From the NCBI GenBank assembly GCA_945643635.1, contig CALZFC010000013.1:1380501-1444500 (forward strand): a DNA stretch of 64,000 bases, written 5' to 3'. Source of the stretch: Allodiplogaster sudhausi. Taxonomy: Eukaryota; Nematoda; Chromadorea; Rhabditida; Diplogasteridae. Shown here in pieces: positions 34,623 to 46,261 of the stretch (positions are counted from its first letter, which is position 1; each line of letters starts with the position of its first letter). The translations under genes and the position numbers were made by a program. The notes under the pieces are model-generated. The model made no database searches and had not been told where the DNA came from. It was given only the letters and a program-made list of their open reading frames with translations.

Positions 34623-37600
34623 ATGCTGCTCGGTCTGCTTCTGCCTTCTTTCGCTGCTCTCTTCTCCGGCTGCTCATCTCTCAAGATTCTCGGCTACAAC
34701 CCCGTCTTTGGCCACAGCCATGCCAACTTTATCGGCAAGATTGCAGACGTTCTCGCCGAAGCGGGCCATGAAGTGGTTGGTGACGCGGATAATAATTGCG
34801 CCGTAATCTTTTTTTTAACAAACAGATAATGTTTCTATAAGAGAGAAGCAGACAGCAAAGTACAGTGGATTTTATAAGCTCCATGGACAACAGACTCTTT
34901 ACAGAGGCACAATTACGTTCAAATGACTAAGGTTTCACAAAATACGCAGTTATAAACGACACAAAGGTTAAAGGAACCTGATTTTTTTTAAATAATTATA
35001 ATAATAAAATACATTTGGTTAGGTCCTCCTTACGCCGGTCATGAGTGCTCGCCTCAAGAATCGAACAAGCCTGCATGCGAGAGTCATCTATGCGACTGTC
35101 AGCCAAGAGGTGAGGGAGGGAGGAAGGTGCTAGAGACTTGGCAAAAGACATGGAGGCACCAGCTAATTATGACGCCCCATTCTTAACCACTCGGCTATGT
35201 CACCAACCAACCGGTGATTCAACGACAGAGAGTTACGGTATAATAATCCTCTTTTTCACGCGAATCTCTATGTAGGCGGTACAATTTTCTTTTTATGATA
35301 CTATTTCAAAAAGTAGAGAAGAGTAGAGAAGAAGAAGAAGATAAGAAGGCATTATTTCAAAGAGTAGAGAAGAAAATAATCTCTTCCACTTTGCATAGCA
35401 GAGTGAAAGTGTAGGGTGAGGGGGTGGATTTCTCGGGAGCACTAACACTTTTTTTAATGTGGTGATTAAAATCTTTTTTTTTCAGACCTCGGGAATCTGT
35501 AAACCACCTCGGGAATATTACATAAATTGCGCGCCTTTGTTGAAAGAGCACAAAACCTCAACCGTAATTTGTGTTTAACTGATCTTTGTAGTCACGTGTC
35601 TCTCTGAAACACATGTTCTCTCTCGCTCGTCCTTCGGTCAGGCAAAAGGCGTCAATTCAAAATTGAGTTTTTTTTTGTCTCCATTAAGAGAGCCTGTCTG
35701 AGATATTCCACCACGGCCAGTGCAGAGGGTGGATGGGAACAAAAATATTTTTTGATTTTAATTTCCTTTGCAGGGCTTATGTAGCATCATGAGAGCTTCC
35801 AAAAAAACATTTTTTCAAAAATTATTTTGAAGGTATAACTACAGTATGCCTCGATTTATCGAAAATATTCGATTGACCATAAAGTTAGTAAAAGTTAACT
35901 AAACAAAATTTTGAAAGTATCGTTATATCCGTTATCTAAAGGCGCACAAAAAAGCCATAGAAAGTATTTCATAAAAGTTTCATTAAAAGGTCGAAATGAG
36001 CACTTATATTATGGGAATGCGCCATTAGAGTGCCAGGCAGTAAAAACTGCGCGATGAGACCATTTCCATTTGATAGAGCGTCATTTGTTACTCCTAGAAA
36101 ACTGCCTCTCATGTGGATACTCCTACGGGAACCTTACAATGTACGGGGGTGAACACCTCGTAGAGTAATAACCCGCAGAACAAAAAAAGGCTATAAAATG
36201 CGTTTTTCTCGCTCATTTCAGAAACCAAAGATACCATTGTGTTTATAATTTAGAAATTCATAAAAATGTCATACATAATTTGTTCATACGATTACATTCT
36301 CAATCACTTTTTCGGCAAAAACTGTATTTCTGGCCTGCTGGAGAGAGGTTAGCGCATGTAGTCAGAAAACAAAGAAAGACTGCGCCTAAATACGCATGCC
36401 ACGTGAAAGCCCAGTCTTTTCTACGTGTAATATACTATCTTCTTGCCGAATTCATCTACGGGAAAGTTTACATATGTATGCTTGAACCGCGCACTCACAG
36501 TGCGGCTTGCGCGGAAAATCCCCTTTAACCTAGCTATCTGGCTTCATTCGAGATATTGGTTGAAGTGGTACATAACATCTTATTCACCACGTCCTGACAC
36601 ACAAAAAATATGATGTAGCTTTTTAAATTCTTTCACCTTTACTATTATTTTCGGCGGAAACCCTTTTTGCCTTTGTGCGCAAGCGTCAGAAAAGTGGCCG
36701 TAGTCAGGAAAATATGGAAGAATACACTTAAATGGCCATTCTATGTGAAAGCCCAGACTTTTTTGTGCGGAATATACTTCTTTAAGACAGCCTGTCAGTT
36801 TCACTACGAATCGAAAAGCAACACAAACTCGAGACAACACAATGGATATTCACCAATTCACCGCGTGAATTGGAATATTCGAATTGAGCATCAGTCGAAT
36901 ATTCCAATTCGCACGGTGAATATTCGCGGTGAACGCGGTGAATTGGTGAATATCCATTGTGTTGTCTCGAGTTTGTGTTGCTTTTCGATTCGTAGTGAAA
37001 CTGACAGGCTGTCTTAAAGAAGTATATTCCGCACAAAAAAGTCTGGGCTTTCACATAGAATGGCCATTTAAGTGTATTCTTCCATATTTTCCTGACTACG
37101 GCCACTTTTCTGACGCTTGCGCACAAAGGCAAAAAGGGTTTCCGCCGAAAATAATAGTAAAGGTGAAAGAATTTAAAAAGCTACAGCATATTTTTTGTGT
37201 GTCAGGACGTGGTGAATAAGATGTTATGTACCACTTCAACGAATATCTCGAATGAAGCCAGATAGCTAGGTTAAAGGGGATTTTCCGCGCAAGCCGCACT
37301 GTGAGTGCGCGGTTCAAGCATACATATGTAAACTTTCCTGTAGATGAATTCGGCAAGAAGATAGTATATTACACGTAGAAAAGACTGGGCTTTCACGTGG
37401 CATACGTATTTAGGCGCAGTCTTTCTTTGTTTTCTTACTACATGCGCTAACCTCTCTCCAGCAGGCCAGAAATACAGTTTTTGCCGAAAAAGTGATTGAG
37501 AATGTAATCGTATGAACAAATTATGTATGACATTTTAATGCATTTCTAAATTATAAACACAATGGTATCTTTGGTTTCTGAAATGAGCGAGAAAAACGCA

Positions 37601-38942
37601 TTTTATAGCCTTTTTTTGTTCTGCGGGTTATTACTCTACGAGGTGTTCACCCCCGTACATTGTAAGGTTCCCGCAGGAGGATCCACATGAGAGGCAGTTT
37701 GCTAGGGGTAGCAAATGACGCTCTATCAAATGGAAATGGTCTCATCGCGCTGTTTTTACTGCCTGGCACTCTAATGGCGCATTCCCATAATATAAGTGCT
37801 CATTTCGACCTTTTAATGAAACTTTTATGAAATCCTTTCTATGGCTTTTTTGTGCGCCTTTAGATAACGAATATAACAATACTTTCAAAATTTTGTTTAG
37901 TTTACTTTTACTAACTTTATGGTCAATCGAATATTTTCGATAAATCGAGGCATACTGTAGTTATACCTTCAAAATAATTTTTGAAAAAATGTTTTTTTGG
38001 AAGATCTCATGATGCTAGAAGCCCTGCAAAGGAAATTAAAATCAAAAAATATTTTTGTTCCCATCCACCTCATGGTTGAGTCTCTCAGACAGGCTCTCTT
38101 AAGGCGCAAGAGATCGAGCGAAAGGCTGACGAGGCGAGTGCGAATCTGTGGACGGCAGATAATGAGAGCCCGCTAGCTTTCCTGGATGTGAGCTACTGCT
38201 TTTTTTGATAATTATATTCGTAAAATGCACGTATACACATGATAATTATGCTCTTTTTGGGAAACTATTTCTAAAAAAAAAGGAACCTAAATGAAAATTA
38301 TCTTATGCCAGGTTGCGCAGGAAATGAGAGCCAGCTTCCGAACGCAGTGTGAAGGTTGGTTGGTTATTCATTTCCTAAGTGTTGCATAAGTGAAATTTAA
38401 AAATGATTTCTGAAAAGAGGACAAAACTATACCGTACTCTATTTGAATTTTCTTCGTCATTCGTCTCTCTAAATCACCTGATACAAGTGTTCTCGAGTAC
38501 TTGTATCAGGCAAAAGGGCGCGAATTCAAACGTGAACTTTAAAATGACTAACAATAAGAGAGAGATAGAGGAGAGTAGCACCAAAAGTAACGTCAACCAT
38601 TACAGTACGCTGTCCTAATGCTCATCAACAATCTTTGCAGCCACGCTCTCGGATCCACGTCTGCTCGAGCGGCTGCGTTCGGAGAACTTTGATGTCGCCT
38701 ACAGCGAAAGCTTGGATCTCTGCGGATTTGGTTGGAAGATTATGCGAAATGAGCGGATACTGCGAAGCGATGACTTGTACACTCTTGTTGTACTTCTTTA
38801 TTGTTCTCTTGGCAAAATCATTTAAAAAACTTTATATTGTGATAGTTTATATTCTTTTCTTGCCGTAATCATTCAAAATTACCAAATAATATTCAACTTG
38901 TAAATGCTTCTCTCGCTCTCTGTCTTGCATGATCTCTCTCTC

Positions 38943-38973
<31 letters not shown>

Positions 38974-39045
38974 TTCTTGCAAGATCTCTTTCTCTCTCCC
39001 CCCTCTCTCTCTCTCTCTGTCTTGCAAGATCTCTTTCTCTCTCCC

Positions 39046-39077
<32 letters not shown>

Positions 39078-39101
39078 CGAGATCTCTCTCTCTCTCTTGC
39101 A

Positions 39102-39140
<39 letters not shown>

Positions 39141-39143
39141 GCA

Positions 39144-39179
<36 letters not shown>

Positions 39180-42100
39180 CGAGATCTCTCTCTCTCTCTT
39201 GCAAGATCTCTCTCTCTCTCCCTCTCTCTCTCTTTCTCTTGCAAGATCTCTCTCTCTCTCTCCCTCTCTTACTCACCCTCCTCCCTATCTTCAAACACCT
39301 CGCCTTCCCCTTCTTGTGTCTGACGTGTTTAAAAGATTGTTGTTATTCTGTCCACTCTCACGACAATCCCAACAGGCATCTTCCATCTGCTCGGCATTCG
39401 CCGCTACGCGACGACCTTCAGCATGGCGCTGCTCGCGAACGCCGCCTGGCACGGCGCGCCCAGCTTTCCGAGCTACGTGCCAGGTGGGACATTTTTTTTG
39501 CCCACTTTTAAAACATGCTACTTTCTTCTTCTTACATACTATAAAATTCCCTACTATTTGCCCAATTTCTTTGTTGCTTACTATGACTGCTATGCACATA
39601 TGTACATATCTGCAAATTTTAACAGGGAAAAAAATCCGTACAGAGTTTTGTTTTTTTTACTATTTTAAATATATAAAAACCTTGGAATAAAAACATATTT
39701 TTAATTAATTAATTAATTAATTAGAAAAAAGTTAATTCCACGATTCCTCCATAGGCATACTGTCGTCGTTCTCTGACCGGATGACGCTGCTCGAGCGGCT
39801 GCTGAACACGATCGAGTACGGAGTGAGCGGATGGCTCATGGGCAGATTCGTCAGGGACACGGATGATGTCTTTGCGGAGAGATTCTCAGAGATGCCCAGT
39901 CTTGATGTCAGTGTTGGAGAGAGAGAGTGAGAGAGAGAGAGAGAGGAGAGAGAGAATGAGAGAGAGGAAGAAATTTCTTTATTAATAAAGAGAGAGAGAG
40001 GGGAAAGAGAGAGAGAGATAGGGAGAGAGATAGAGAGTGGAGAGAGAGAGAGGAGAGAGAGAAAGAGTGAGAGAGTGATCAAGAGAGAGAGAGAAAGAGA
40101 GAGAAGAAGAGAGAGGGGAGAGAGAGAGAGGAGAGAGAATGAGAGGGAGATAGAAATAAAGAGAGAGAGGGGAAAGAGAGAGAGATAGAGAGAGGAGAGA
40201 AAGAGAGATAGAGAGAGATAGAGAGAGAGAGAAATACCCATCCAGAAAGATTATTCCCTTCAAGAAAGCCCATTAAAATGATAATGTATTCTTTGCTCAT
40301 ACGATTATTCTTACAATTAGATGTATGTATGTAGTCTCTCACTGTCTCTACCTCTCCACTCCCCTCTCACTTATGTGGAGACCAAAAGATCGTGCATGGG
40401 TAGCGTTGATAAGCGCGAACTAGTGCAAAGAAGAAACCAGGAGAGACATTTATGGAAAGCACCACCCTCACCTCTCTCTCTCTCTCCGTTACTTTCTCAC
40501 TCTCTCTCTCTCTCTCACTCTCTCTCTCTTTCCGTCACTTTCTCTCTCTCTCTTTCTCCGTTACTCTCCCTTTATCTTTCTCTCTATCACTTCATTTGCC
40601 CTTGTTATCAGCAGAGGGGCAAACCACCTGTGGTTCTTGTGACAGTTCAATCAAAGGTAATCAGTGAAATTCCGCGCAAATTCGTCGCCATCGCGGTTTC
40701 GAAACATTTAGTAGCTTATCACGAAAGATATAGACATTCCTTCCGGGATTGGTACTCTGAATGTAACTAATACTCTAGAGATTAGCGGATTGGTCACTGA
40801 ACTCGGGGAGAAAGAAGCCATTGAAATCGTCGCCATGTCTATCGTGTAGATGGGGGGATATGTCACACAAGAAGATTATCATATCTAATTTATTACGGTG
40901 TACATAAGGTAAGAGCGAGTGTTGAAAATATTACGATAACAATTCAGTGCACGTAATAGTTTAGTGTGATGGTATTGGCAGGGTTCGAGTCCGCTCGCGG
41001 TCATTAGTGACGAAATAGATTACGAGTCCGCTCAATGATGACGAAATATAGATGACGAGTCCGAAGCGTCTTTAGTGTAGACATGAGGCATTTGGCTGAG
41101 AGCCCGCTTTTGCTTATTGTGAGTTGTTTTTTAAAATCATAAATTAAATGATTTTTTTAAAGAATCTCAAATAATAGTAGTAGTAATGAAATCCTTTAAA
41201 TATGCTTCAATAAAGGTAAGAAAAGAATTTTTTTAATGTAGCATATCTATGACATTTGCTACACCCTTTAGCGGGAAACGAACTTTTCCAATTCACGGCC
41301 ATTTCATTGCAAACCTTCTGCGGCTTCAATGTGCACTTTAATGGCATGCAAATGATAAAAGGGCACGTTCTCTTGAAACCTTTGTCTTTCTTTAGTCTGT
41401 TACTGTGAAGAAGTAAACGAGAGAGCGAGAGTGAGAAAGAAAGAAAGAAAGAGAGAGAAAAAGAGAAGAGAGAGACTGCCTTATCGTTTCTCCGTGGTGA
41501 TTGGACACATGAAAAGCCGGGTTGGTGCAAAACCCGGCCCGAGATGGCCAGGAGATACCCGTGTACGGAATGGAACACTCTTCCTATAGGAGAATGACGT
41601 GAGCAGCACTGGGCACTCGGGCATCATTCTTTCTGTGCCTTTTCTTGCTTTGGCCCGCCAGGAGAGAATCAAAAGCACACACGATAACAGTCATAACGTT
41701 GTCAATCTGAATTGACTGTCTTTCAATGTCTGCATCTCTCTCTCCCTACACACTCTCTCAATCCATCTCTCTTTCTCTCTTTCTCTCTCACTCTCTCTCT
41801 CCCTCTCTCTCCCTCCAAAGTTGTTTTCGTCTTCAGGCGATAGTTGCGAACTCGTCATTTTTCTTCGTCAACTCTGAGCCGCTTATCGACTTCCCTCGGC
41901 CGGTGACGCGAAAAATCATTGACATTGGAGGGATTACGGTGCCGCCAAAGAGCGACGGTGTCAACAAGGTAGATAAAGAGTGAAAAAGAGCAACACCAGT
42001 CTATGATATGAGCGGAATACTATAGTGCAAAAAATGTGTATGCAAATCTCGAGCGACCAACTTTAGCGATGGTTTAAAAATATATATTCAATTGTATTTC

Positions 42101-44340
42101 TATGGAAACAAGGATTAAATCGATGAAAATTAAAAAAAAATGAATTGTTATATTTTAGTTCTTCTCAAATATGCTCGCGCTCCGCCGCGCAACAGTCCTC
42201 ATCTCCTTCGGCACGATCATGCAGTCCTATCAGATGCCATTCGAATACAAGCAGGCATGTACCAAATACCAAAGAATACCCAAGTACCGAATACAAAAAA
42301 CCAAATACCGAATACCAAATACCGAACACCAAATACCAAATACCAACACCGAAAGCCAAATATCAAATGCCTAATAATTTTTATTTAAATATAATGTTGG
42401 TTTCCTTTTTTAAAAAAAAGTTCGTAAAGTAAATAGATGAAAAAGTTCAGACATCCCTCTGATTATCGAATGAAACGGAATTCAATTCAATTTTGCGTTT
42501 CGTCAGCACAATGTATATGACATAGAAACATGTGGATTTAAGCAATCGAAATGCATACAACATCCTGTGAATCATTTTTTTAAACGATTTTTGGTAAATT
42601 TAGGGTTTTGATCCGATTTATGGGAAATAAAAACCACTAGAAAGCCAATAATAACTATTTATAGTAGAGTATGTATGTGCTTATTGTTAATCCCTTGAGA
42701 TAATCCGTGAGCTGGCTCTCTCGCTGCCAAACGTCAAGTTCATCTGGAAGTACGAGCGACCCGAGGACGCGATCGCTTCTGGCATTTCCAATCTGATCAC
42801 CGTCGAGTGGCTGCCGCAGCTCGAGCTGCTTCGTTAGTCATCTATTTATCTACCGTATTTTCTCTATTAATACCCCCCCCTTTATTAGAACCCCCCTCTA
42901 ATAGTACCCCTCTCTGATAAAGCCATTGAAAAATAGAACGATGATTTTTTTTTAATAATGAAATAACTTTAAAAAATAAAATATATAATTATTAATTTTT
43001 TCGAATTCCAGGAGACGGCCGCATTTCTGCGTTCATTTCCCACGGTGGCGCAGGTTCGACGACGGAAGCTACTCTGACTGGTATGTTTACGGTGGGCGCA
43101 TATTACGATAGAGAAGATATCGAAAGAGAGAAAGACTGCTAGAGAGAGAGAGGGATAAAGAGAGAGAGCGATATTAGAGAGAGAGAAATTAGAGAGAGAG
43201 AGAGAGACAGAGACAGAGAGAGAGAGATTAGTGAGAGAAAGAGATAGAGAGAGAGAGAGACAGAGAGAGAAAAAGAGATAGAGAGAGACAGAGAGAGAGA
43301 AAGAGATAGAGAGAGAGAGACAGATAGAGAGCAATAACGTTCTAATTTTACAGGAGTCCCTCTAGTCGTCGTGCCTGTGATGGGCGACCAACTACGCAAC
43401 GGCGAGATGGTTGGTTGGTGTTAGTAATATGCTTGCAGAGAGTTTGATTGCTTTGCTCATCGTAGCGATCTACAATTTCGGTGAGTTCAATTTCGGTGCG
43501 TTCAGGTGCGCCGTCTCGGAAATGGCGTCATCGTGCCACTCAGCGACTTTGCGCGAAGTGGTCGACTTGAAAGAGCGCTCACAAAGGTGCTCACCGATGA
43601 CAGGTATAGAATTACTTTTGTAGACGTTCAAACGAATTGACGACTGAGGAAACTGTGAGTAATTTAGAACATGGATAAGTTCTACTGTTCAAGAATGAAA
43701 AAAAAATATATTTTTTTTAAATATTTGCCTTAAATAAGTCATAAACACACTTTAGAATTCGCGCCCCATGTGTGAGAGAGAGGATTTACGTGATTTAGAG
43801 AGACGCGACGACGACAATGCTCGGGAAAATTAGAAACAGATTACGGTAGACAGTATAGTGCTCCTTTAATGCCTTTAAATTTGAAATGAAAATGGCGTGA
43901 AAATTCAAATCGATTTCGTTGCTTCTTTAAGATACCGAAACCGCGCAGCATGGGCAGCTTCTATGGTGGCGGCTCAGCCGGAAAGTGTGCAGCATCGTCT
44001 CGTGTCGCACTTCGAGTTTATGGCGCAGTTCGGCCCGCTGGACACGCTGAATGACGCGGGCCGTGAACTCGGCCTCATCGCCTACTACAACGTCGACGTC
44101 GCTGCGATTCTCCTGTCGGTTACAGTACTCTTGGCGGCACTCATCGCGGCGGGACTCTGCGCGGCGGTGCGGCTGGCGTTGCGGTTCGCGTCGCGGCTCG
44201 CGTCGCGTGTGCTAAGGAACATGAGCGCACCATCTCCGAGAATCTTCAGGCCTCACTTCGATTGTGTCATCCCGAACAGCAAGAAGGGCAAAGGAAACGG
44301 CGCCGCTAACAACTTGCTCGCTAACAATCAATGTCGCTGA
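34623..44340 (+). CDS. UDP-glucuronosyltransferase (UGT, GT1 family)
   Basis: Fourteen exons in consistent phase: 34623-34775, 35023-35109, 38104-38187, 38312-38354, 38641-38730, 39376-39483, 39755-39906, 41837-41968, 42159-42254, 42700-42832, 43012-43080, 43354-43409, 43506-43603, 43932-44340; 569 aa. UGTs transfer glucuronic acid or another sugar from a UDP-sugar to small lipophilic molecules in the ER lumen. Residues 1-19 are a signal peptide; FGHSHANF supplies the expected catalytic H33. FFFVNSEPLIDFPRP and the donor-binding signature (WLPQ, SHGGAGSTTE around H370, PVMGDQLRN) are typical. A membrane helix at about 488-513 and a basic 55-residue tail complete the type I topology. Intron 9 appears to use a GC donor. 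Introns hold a 2.4-kb palindrome, CT/GA arrays and a MITE fragment. Confidence 0.92.
35150..35222 (-). other. tRNA-like (Leu/Ser-type) A-box sequence, possible SINE
   Basis: The minus strand reads GACATAGCCGAGTGGTTAAG, close to the 5' half of tRNA-Leu/Ser with its internal A box. No matching B box or cloverleaf follows, so it is a tRNA relic or SINE head within UGT intron 2. Confidence 0.4.
35684..38102. mobile_element. 2.4-kb near-perfect palindrome flanked by TTAA, in UGT intron 2
   Basis: Ends are TTAAGAGAGCCTGTCTGAGA (35684) and its exact inverse (to 38102). The two halves mirror each other about 36899.5: reading frames at 36280-36528, 36667-37017 and 36959-37219 recur almost identically at 37271-37519, 36782-37132 and 36580-36840 on the other strand. 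Arms are about 1.2 kb with scattered mismatches and small indels, with GAATATTC-rich repeats at the centre. TTAA is the target of piggyBac-type elements, but the ends lack the usual CCC start. No recognised protein. A relative is at 17846. Confidence 0.85.
38460..38545 (+). repeat. Dispersed GGGCGCGAATTCAA repeat in UGT intron 4
   Basis: GTCTCTCTAAATCAC, a CTTGTATCAGGCAAAAGG block and GCGCGAATTCAAACGTGAA. A second copy lies at 35590-35680, just left of the palindrome. Confidence 0.6.
38910..39285 (+). repeat. CT array with nine CTTGCAAGATCT spacers, UGT intron 5
   Basis: CTTGC(A/G)AGATCT or a one-base variant occurs about nine times between 38924 and 39250, separated by (CT)n of 12-40 bases. 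The spacer joins two palindromes, CTTGCAAG and AGATCT. Confidence 0.9.
39907..41836 (+). other. UGT intron 7: GA near the donor, CT near the acceptor
   Basis: GA at 39915-40230 starts nine bases into the intron; CT at 40465-40590 and 41735-41815 precedes the acceptor. Between them are low-complexity DNA and a GA patch (41415-41475) next to GCCGGG...CCCGGC (41515-41540). No exon was found. Confidence 0.7.
40945..41020 (+). other. tRNA-like B-box sequence
   Basis: TAGTTTAGTGTGATGG followed by GGGTTCGAGTCC matches tRNA A- and B-box patterns, but the spacing is too short for an anticodon arm. Probably a tRNA-derived relic. Confidence 0.35.
42255..42372 (+). repeat. AAATACC-type minisatellite at the start of UGT intron 9
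   Basis: About a dozen imperfect 7-8 base units (ACCAAAT, ACCGAAT) begin within ten bases of the exon 9 boundary. Confidence 0.85.
42853..42950 (+). mobile_element. End fragment of the CCGTATTTTCTC MITE in UGT intron 10
   Basis: TA, then CCGTATTTTCTCTATTAATA, C-rich CTAATAG blocks and ATTGAAAAATAG, as in the left end at 14997. No right end is present. Confidence 0.7.
43130..43340 (+). repeat. GA microsatellite in UGT intron 11
   Basis: GA with GATAGAGAGAGACAGAGAGA units; it ends 14 bases before the TTTTACAG acceptor. Confidence 0.9.
43745..43830 (-). repeat. Dispersed GCGCGAATT repeat in UGT intron 13
   Basis: GGGGCGCGAATTC on the minus strand, with GTGATTTAGAGAGACGCGAC beside it, as at 28350 and 38465. 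Confidence 0.5.
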
Positions 44341-45000
44341 TTGTACTTATTTATTGACTTTCTTATACCGAACATCATTCGTTCTAATTATTTGCTATGT
44401 ATGTATAACATCATCTGTACGTACGACATAGAGAGAGGACTTTGAAGTTTTATTTAATTTTTTTTTCAATTTGTAGCTTGCTATTTAGTATGTTGTATGT
44501 ACATACATATACATAATTGTCGACTTACGAGTATTAGTTCAATTTTAGTTTCAATCTTCGAGTCTATTATTTTCGTTACTATCTACTTTTTTCGAACCGA
44601 AACTCATAATGTCAACAAAGAGTTTTCGAAATTACATTTATCCTATTGTTTGCATTGTCAACATCTCTTGCATCTTTATCTTGTTCTCTTATATTCTCTC
44701 TAACAATTTAGATCTCGCTCCCGTTATTCCATTTATAGCCTACTTTTTCTTTTCTTCAGCAACATTGAGCTCTTTTTTGGTTATCATTCCATTACCATTT
44801 TTTGTCATTGGTATTTTGCTGACATTTTAATGCATGGAATGTGAATGTATGTACATATATATTAATACAAATTAAGCGCTTAAAGAAGCCATAAGGGAAA
44901 AAACTCCTACCATGAAGTCCCTGACGGATTTGGACGGAATGATGAAAAGTACGGAGTAAAGAATCAACAGAAATTGTGCTATTGCCCCTTGCCTCTTTCC
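44341..45000 (+). repeat. UGT 3' flank; first copy of the 44-56 kb repeat unit
   Basis: Bases 44702-44880 (AACAATTTAGATC, TTCAGCAACATTGAGCTC, GGAATGTGAATGTAT, TTAATACAAATTAAG) match the starts of units near 48245, 52254 and 54082. It lacks the distal half found in the later units. Confidence 0.65.
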
Positions 45001-45369
45001 CCAGAAACTTGTGGTTTTCCCCACGGCCAGGTGAGCCTACGTGTTAAGAAAAACCCGGCCAATGTTGGTTGCGCGCACCATATGTATTAAGTATAACGGT
45101 AGATTTTACCTCCCAAATTTTTGGAGCATTTTGACTTATAACTAAGAGAAAAAATTTTCGAAAAATTTTTGACCTCCTAAACTTCGTAATGAACACTATA
45201 TGCATCCCTCATAATGTTTTCAAGCTTATAGAAAAATAAATTTTTTCTAGGGCAGGCGGTCCTTGACCCTTACAGAGAATCTCTCTTAAAATTAAAATAT
45301 AAATTCTTCTTTCCTTCCGAACCTTTTATCCACTTATTTCTTTTTTGATATTTTTCCGAGTGTTCTATA

Positions 45370-45540
45370 AGCAGTTGTACATAATTGTGAAGTGTGTTAG
45401 ATGTCATCTATTCAGCTGACTGACATGCATATATATATATACATATATGTATGCATGTTTGTACATATGTACATATGTACACAGATACATACATATATCC
45501 TTTTGTGCATATTATTTATACATTGTATCAACAGATTGCT
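45370..45540 (+). repeat. Direct repeat with 51565-51735
   Basis: ACATAATTGTGAAGTGTGTT, TCTATTCAGCTGACT, TACATATGTACATA runs and ATTTATACATTGTATCAACA appear in the same order in both copies. Confidence 0.8.
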
Positions 45541-46261
45541 CCCAATTTACGAGAGAGAGCGAGAGAGAGCGAAAGAAAGGCAGAGAGAGAGAGAGATTGC
45601 GAGCGAGAGAGACTTAGAGAAACAGCGAGCGCGAATGATGGAGAAAGCCAGAATTACACAGCACATTGAAATAGTGATGGCGGGTCATCGCAGTAGAAAA
45701 GCGCCGGGTCCTTGCCCTCATTGTGTATGCATTCCATAACAGGCGAGTCATTCGCTTCATTTCTGTTTACATGTCTGACCAGGAGGAGCTCATGGTAGAG
45801 GTTAGCAGAGAGAGAAGAATTTTGACAGCAGGGAGAGAGAGAGACGGAGAGAGAGGGTGAGAGATAGAGAGCAGGTGAGATAACGAGGGGAAATGTAGAT
45901 GTGTATAAAGCGGACGAAGATTCTTGAGGCGCGAAAGCTTGGCTAACTATGATGTGCAACTTTCGTCGGCGTCACCGCATTCCTTATCTCTCTCTCTCCC
46001 TCTCGCTCTCTCTCTTTATATCTGCCTATCTTACTCCACTTTTCCCTCTCTCTCCTCTCTCTCTGTCCCTCTCTTTCTCTCCATCTTTGTCGCTATCGAA
46101 ATGTAAAGTCATCGCGATAGGAATTTACCGGTATGTAAAATGTGCATAATGCTGATACAATACTAAGTATTAGATAAAATTGTTATTTAGCATGATACAC
46201 AAGAAAAACATTATGGTGAATTATTCAAAACATTACTGCTGTGCTATTTAATCCTCATTGT
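45541..46261 (+). repeat. GA/CT arrays and a possible SINE copy
   Basis: GA at 45548-45635 and 45825-45880; CT at 45985-46090. Bases 45675-45800 carry TCATCGCAGTAGAAAAGCGC, GGGTCCTTGCCC, CATTCCATAACAGGCGAGTC and GACCAGGAGG, like 14741-14880. Confidence 0.55.

Noticed and set aside
36280..37519. Six open frames of 82-116 codons in the UGT intron palindrome
   Set aside because: They are mirror images of each other, contain no recognised domain, and exist in pairs only because the DNA is palindromic.
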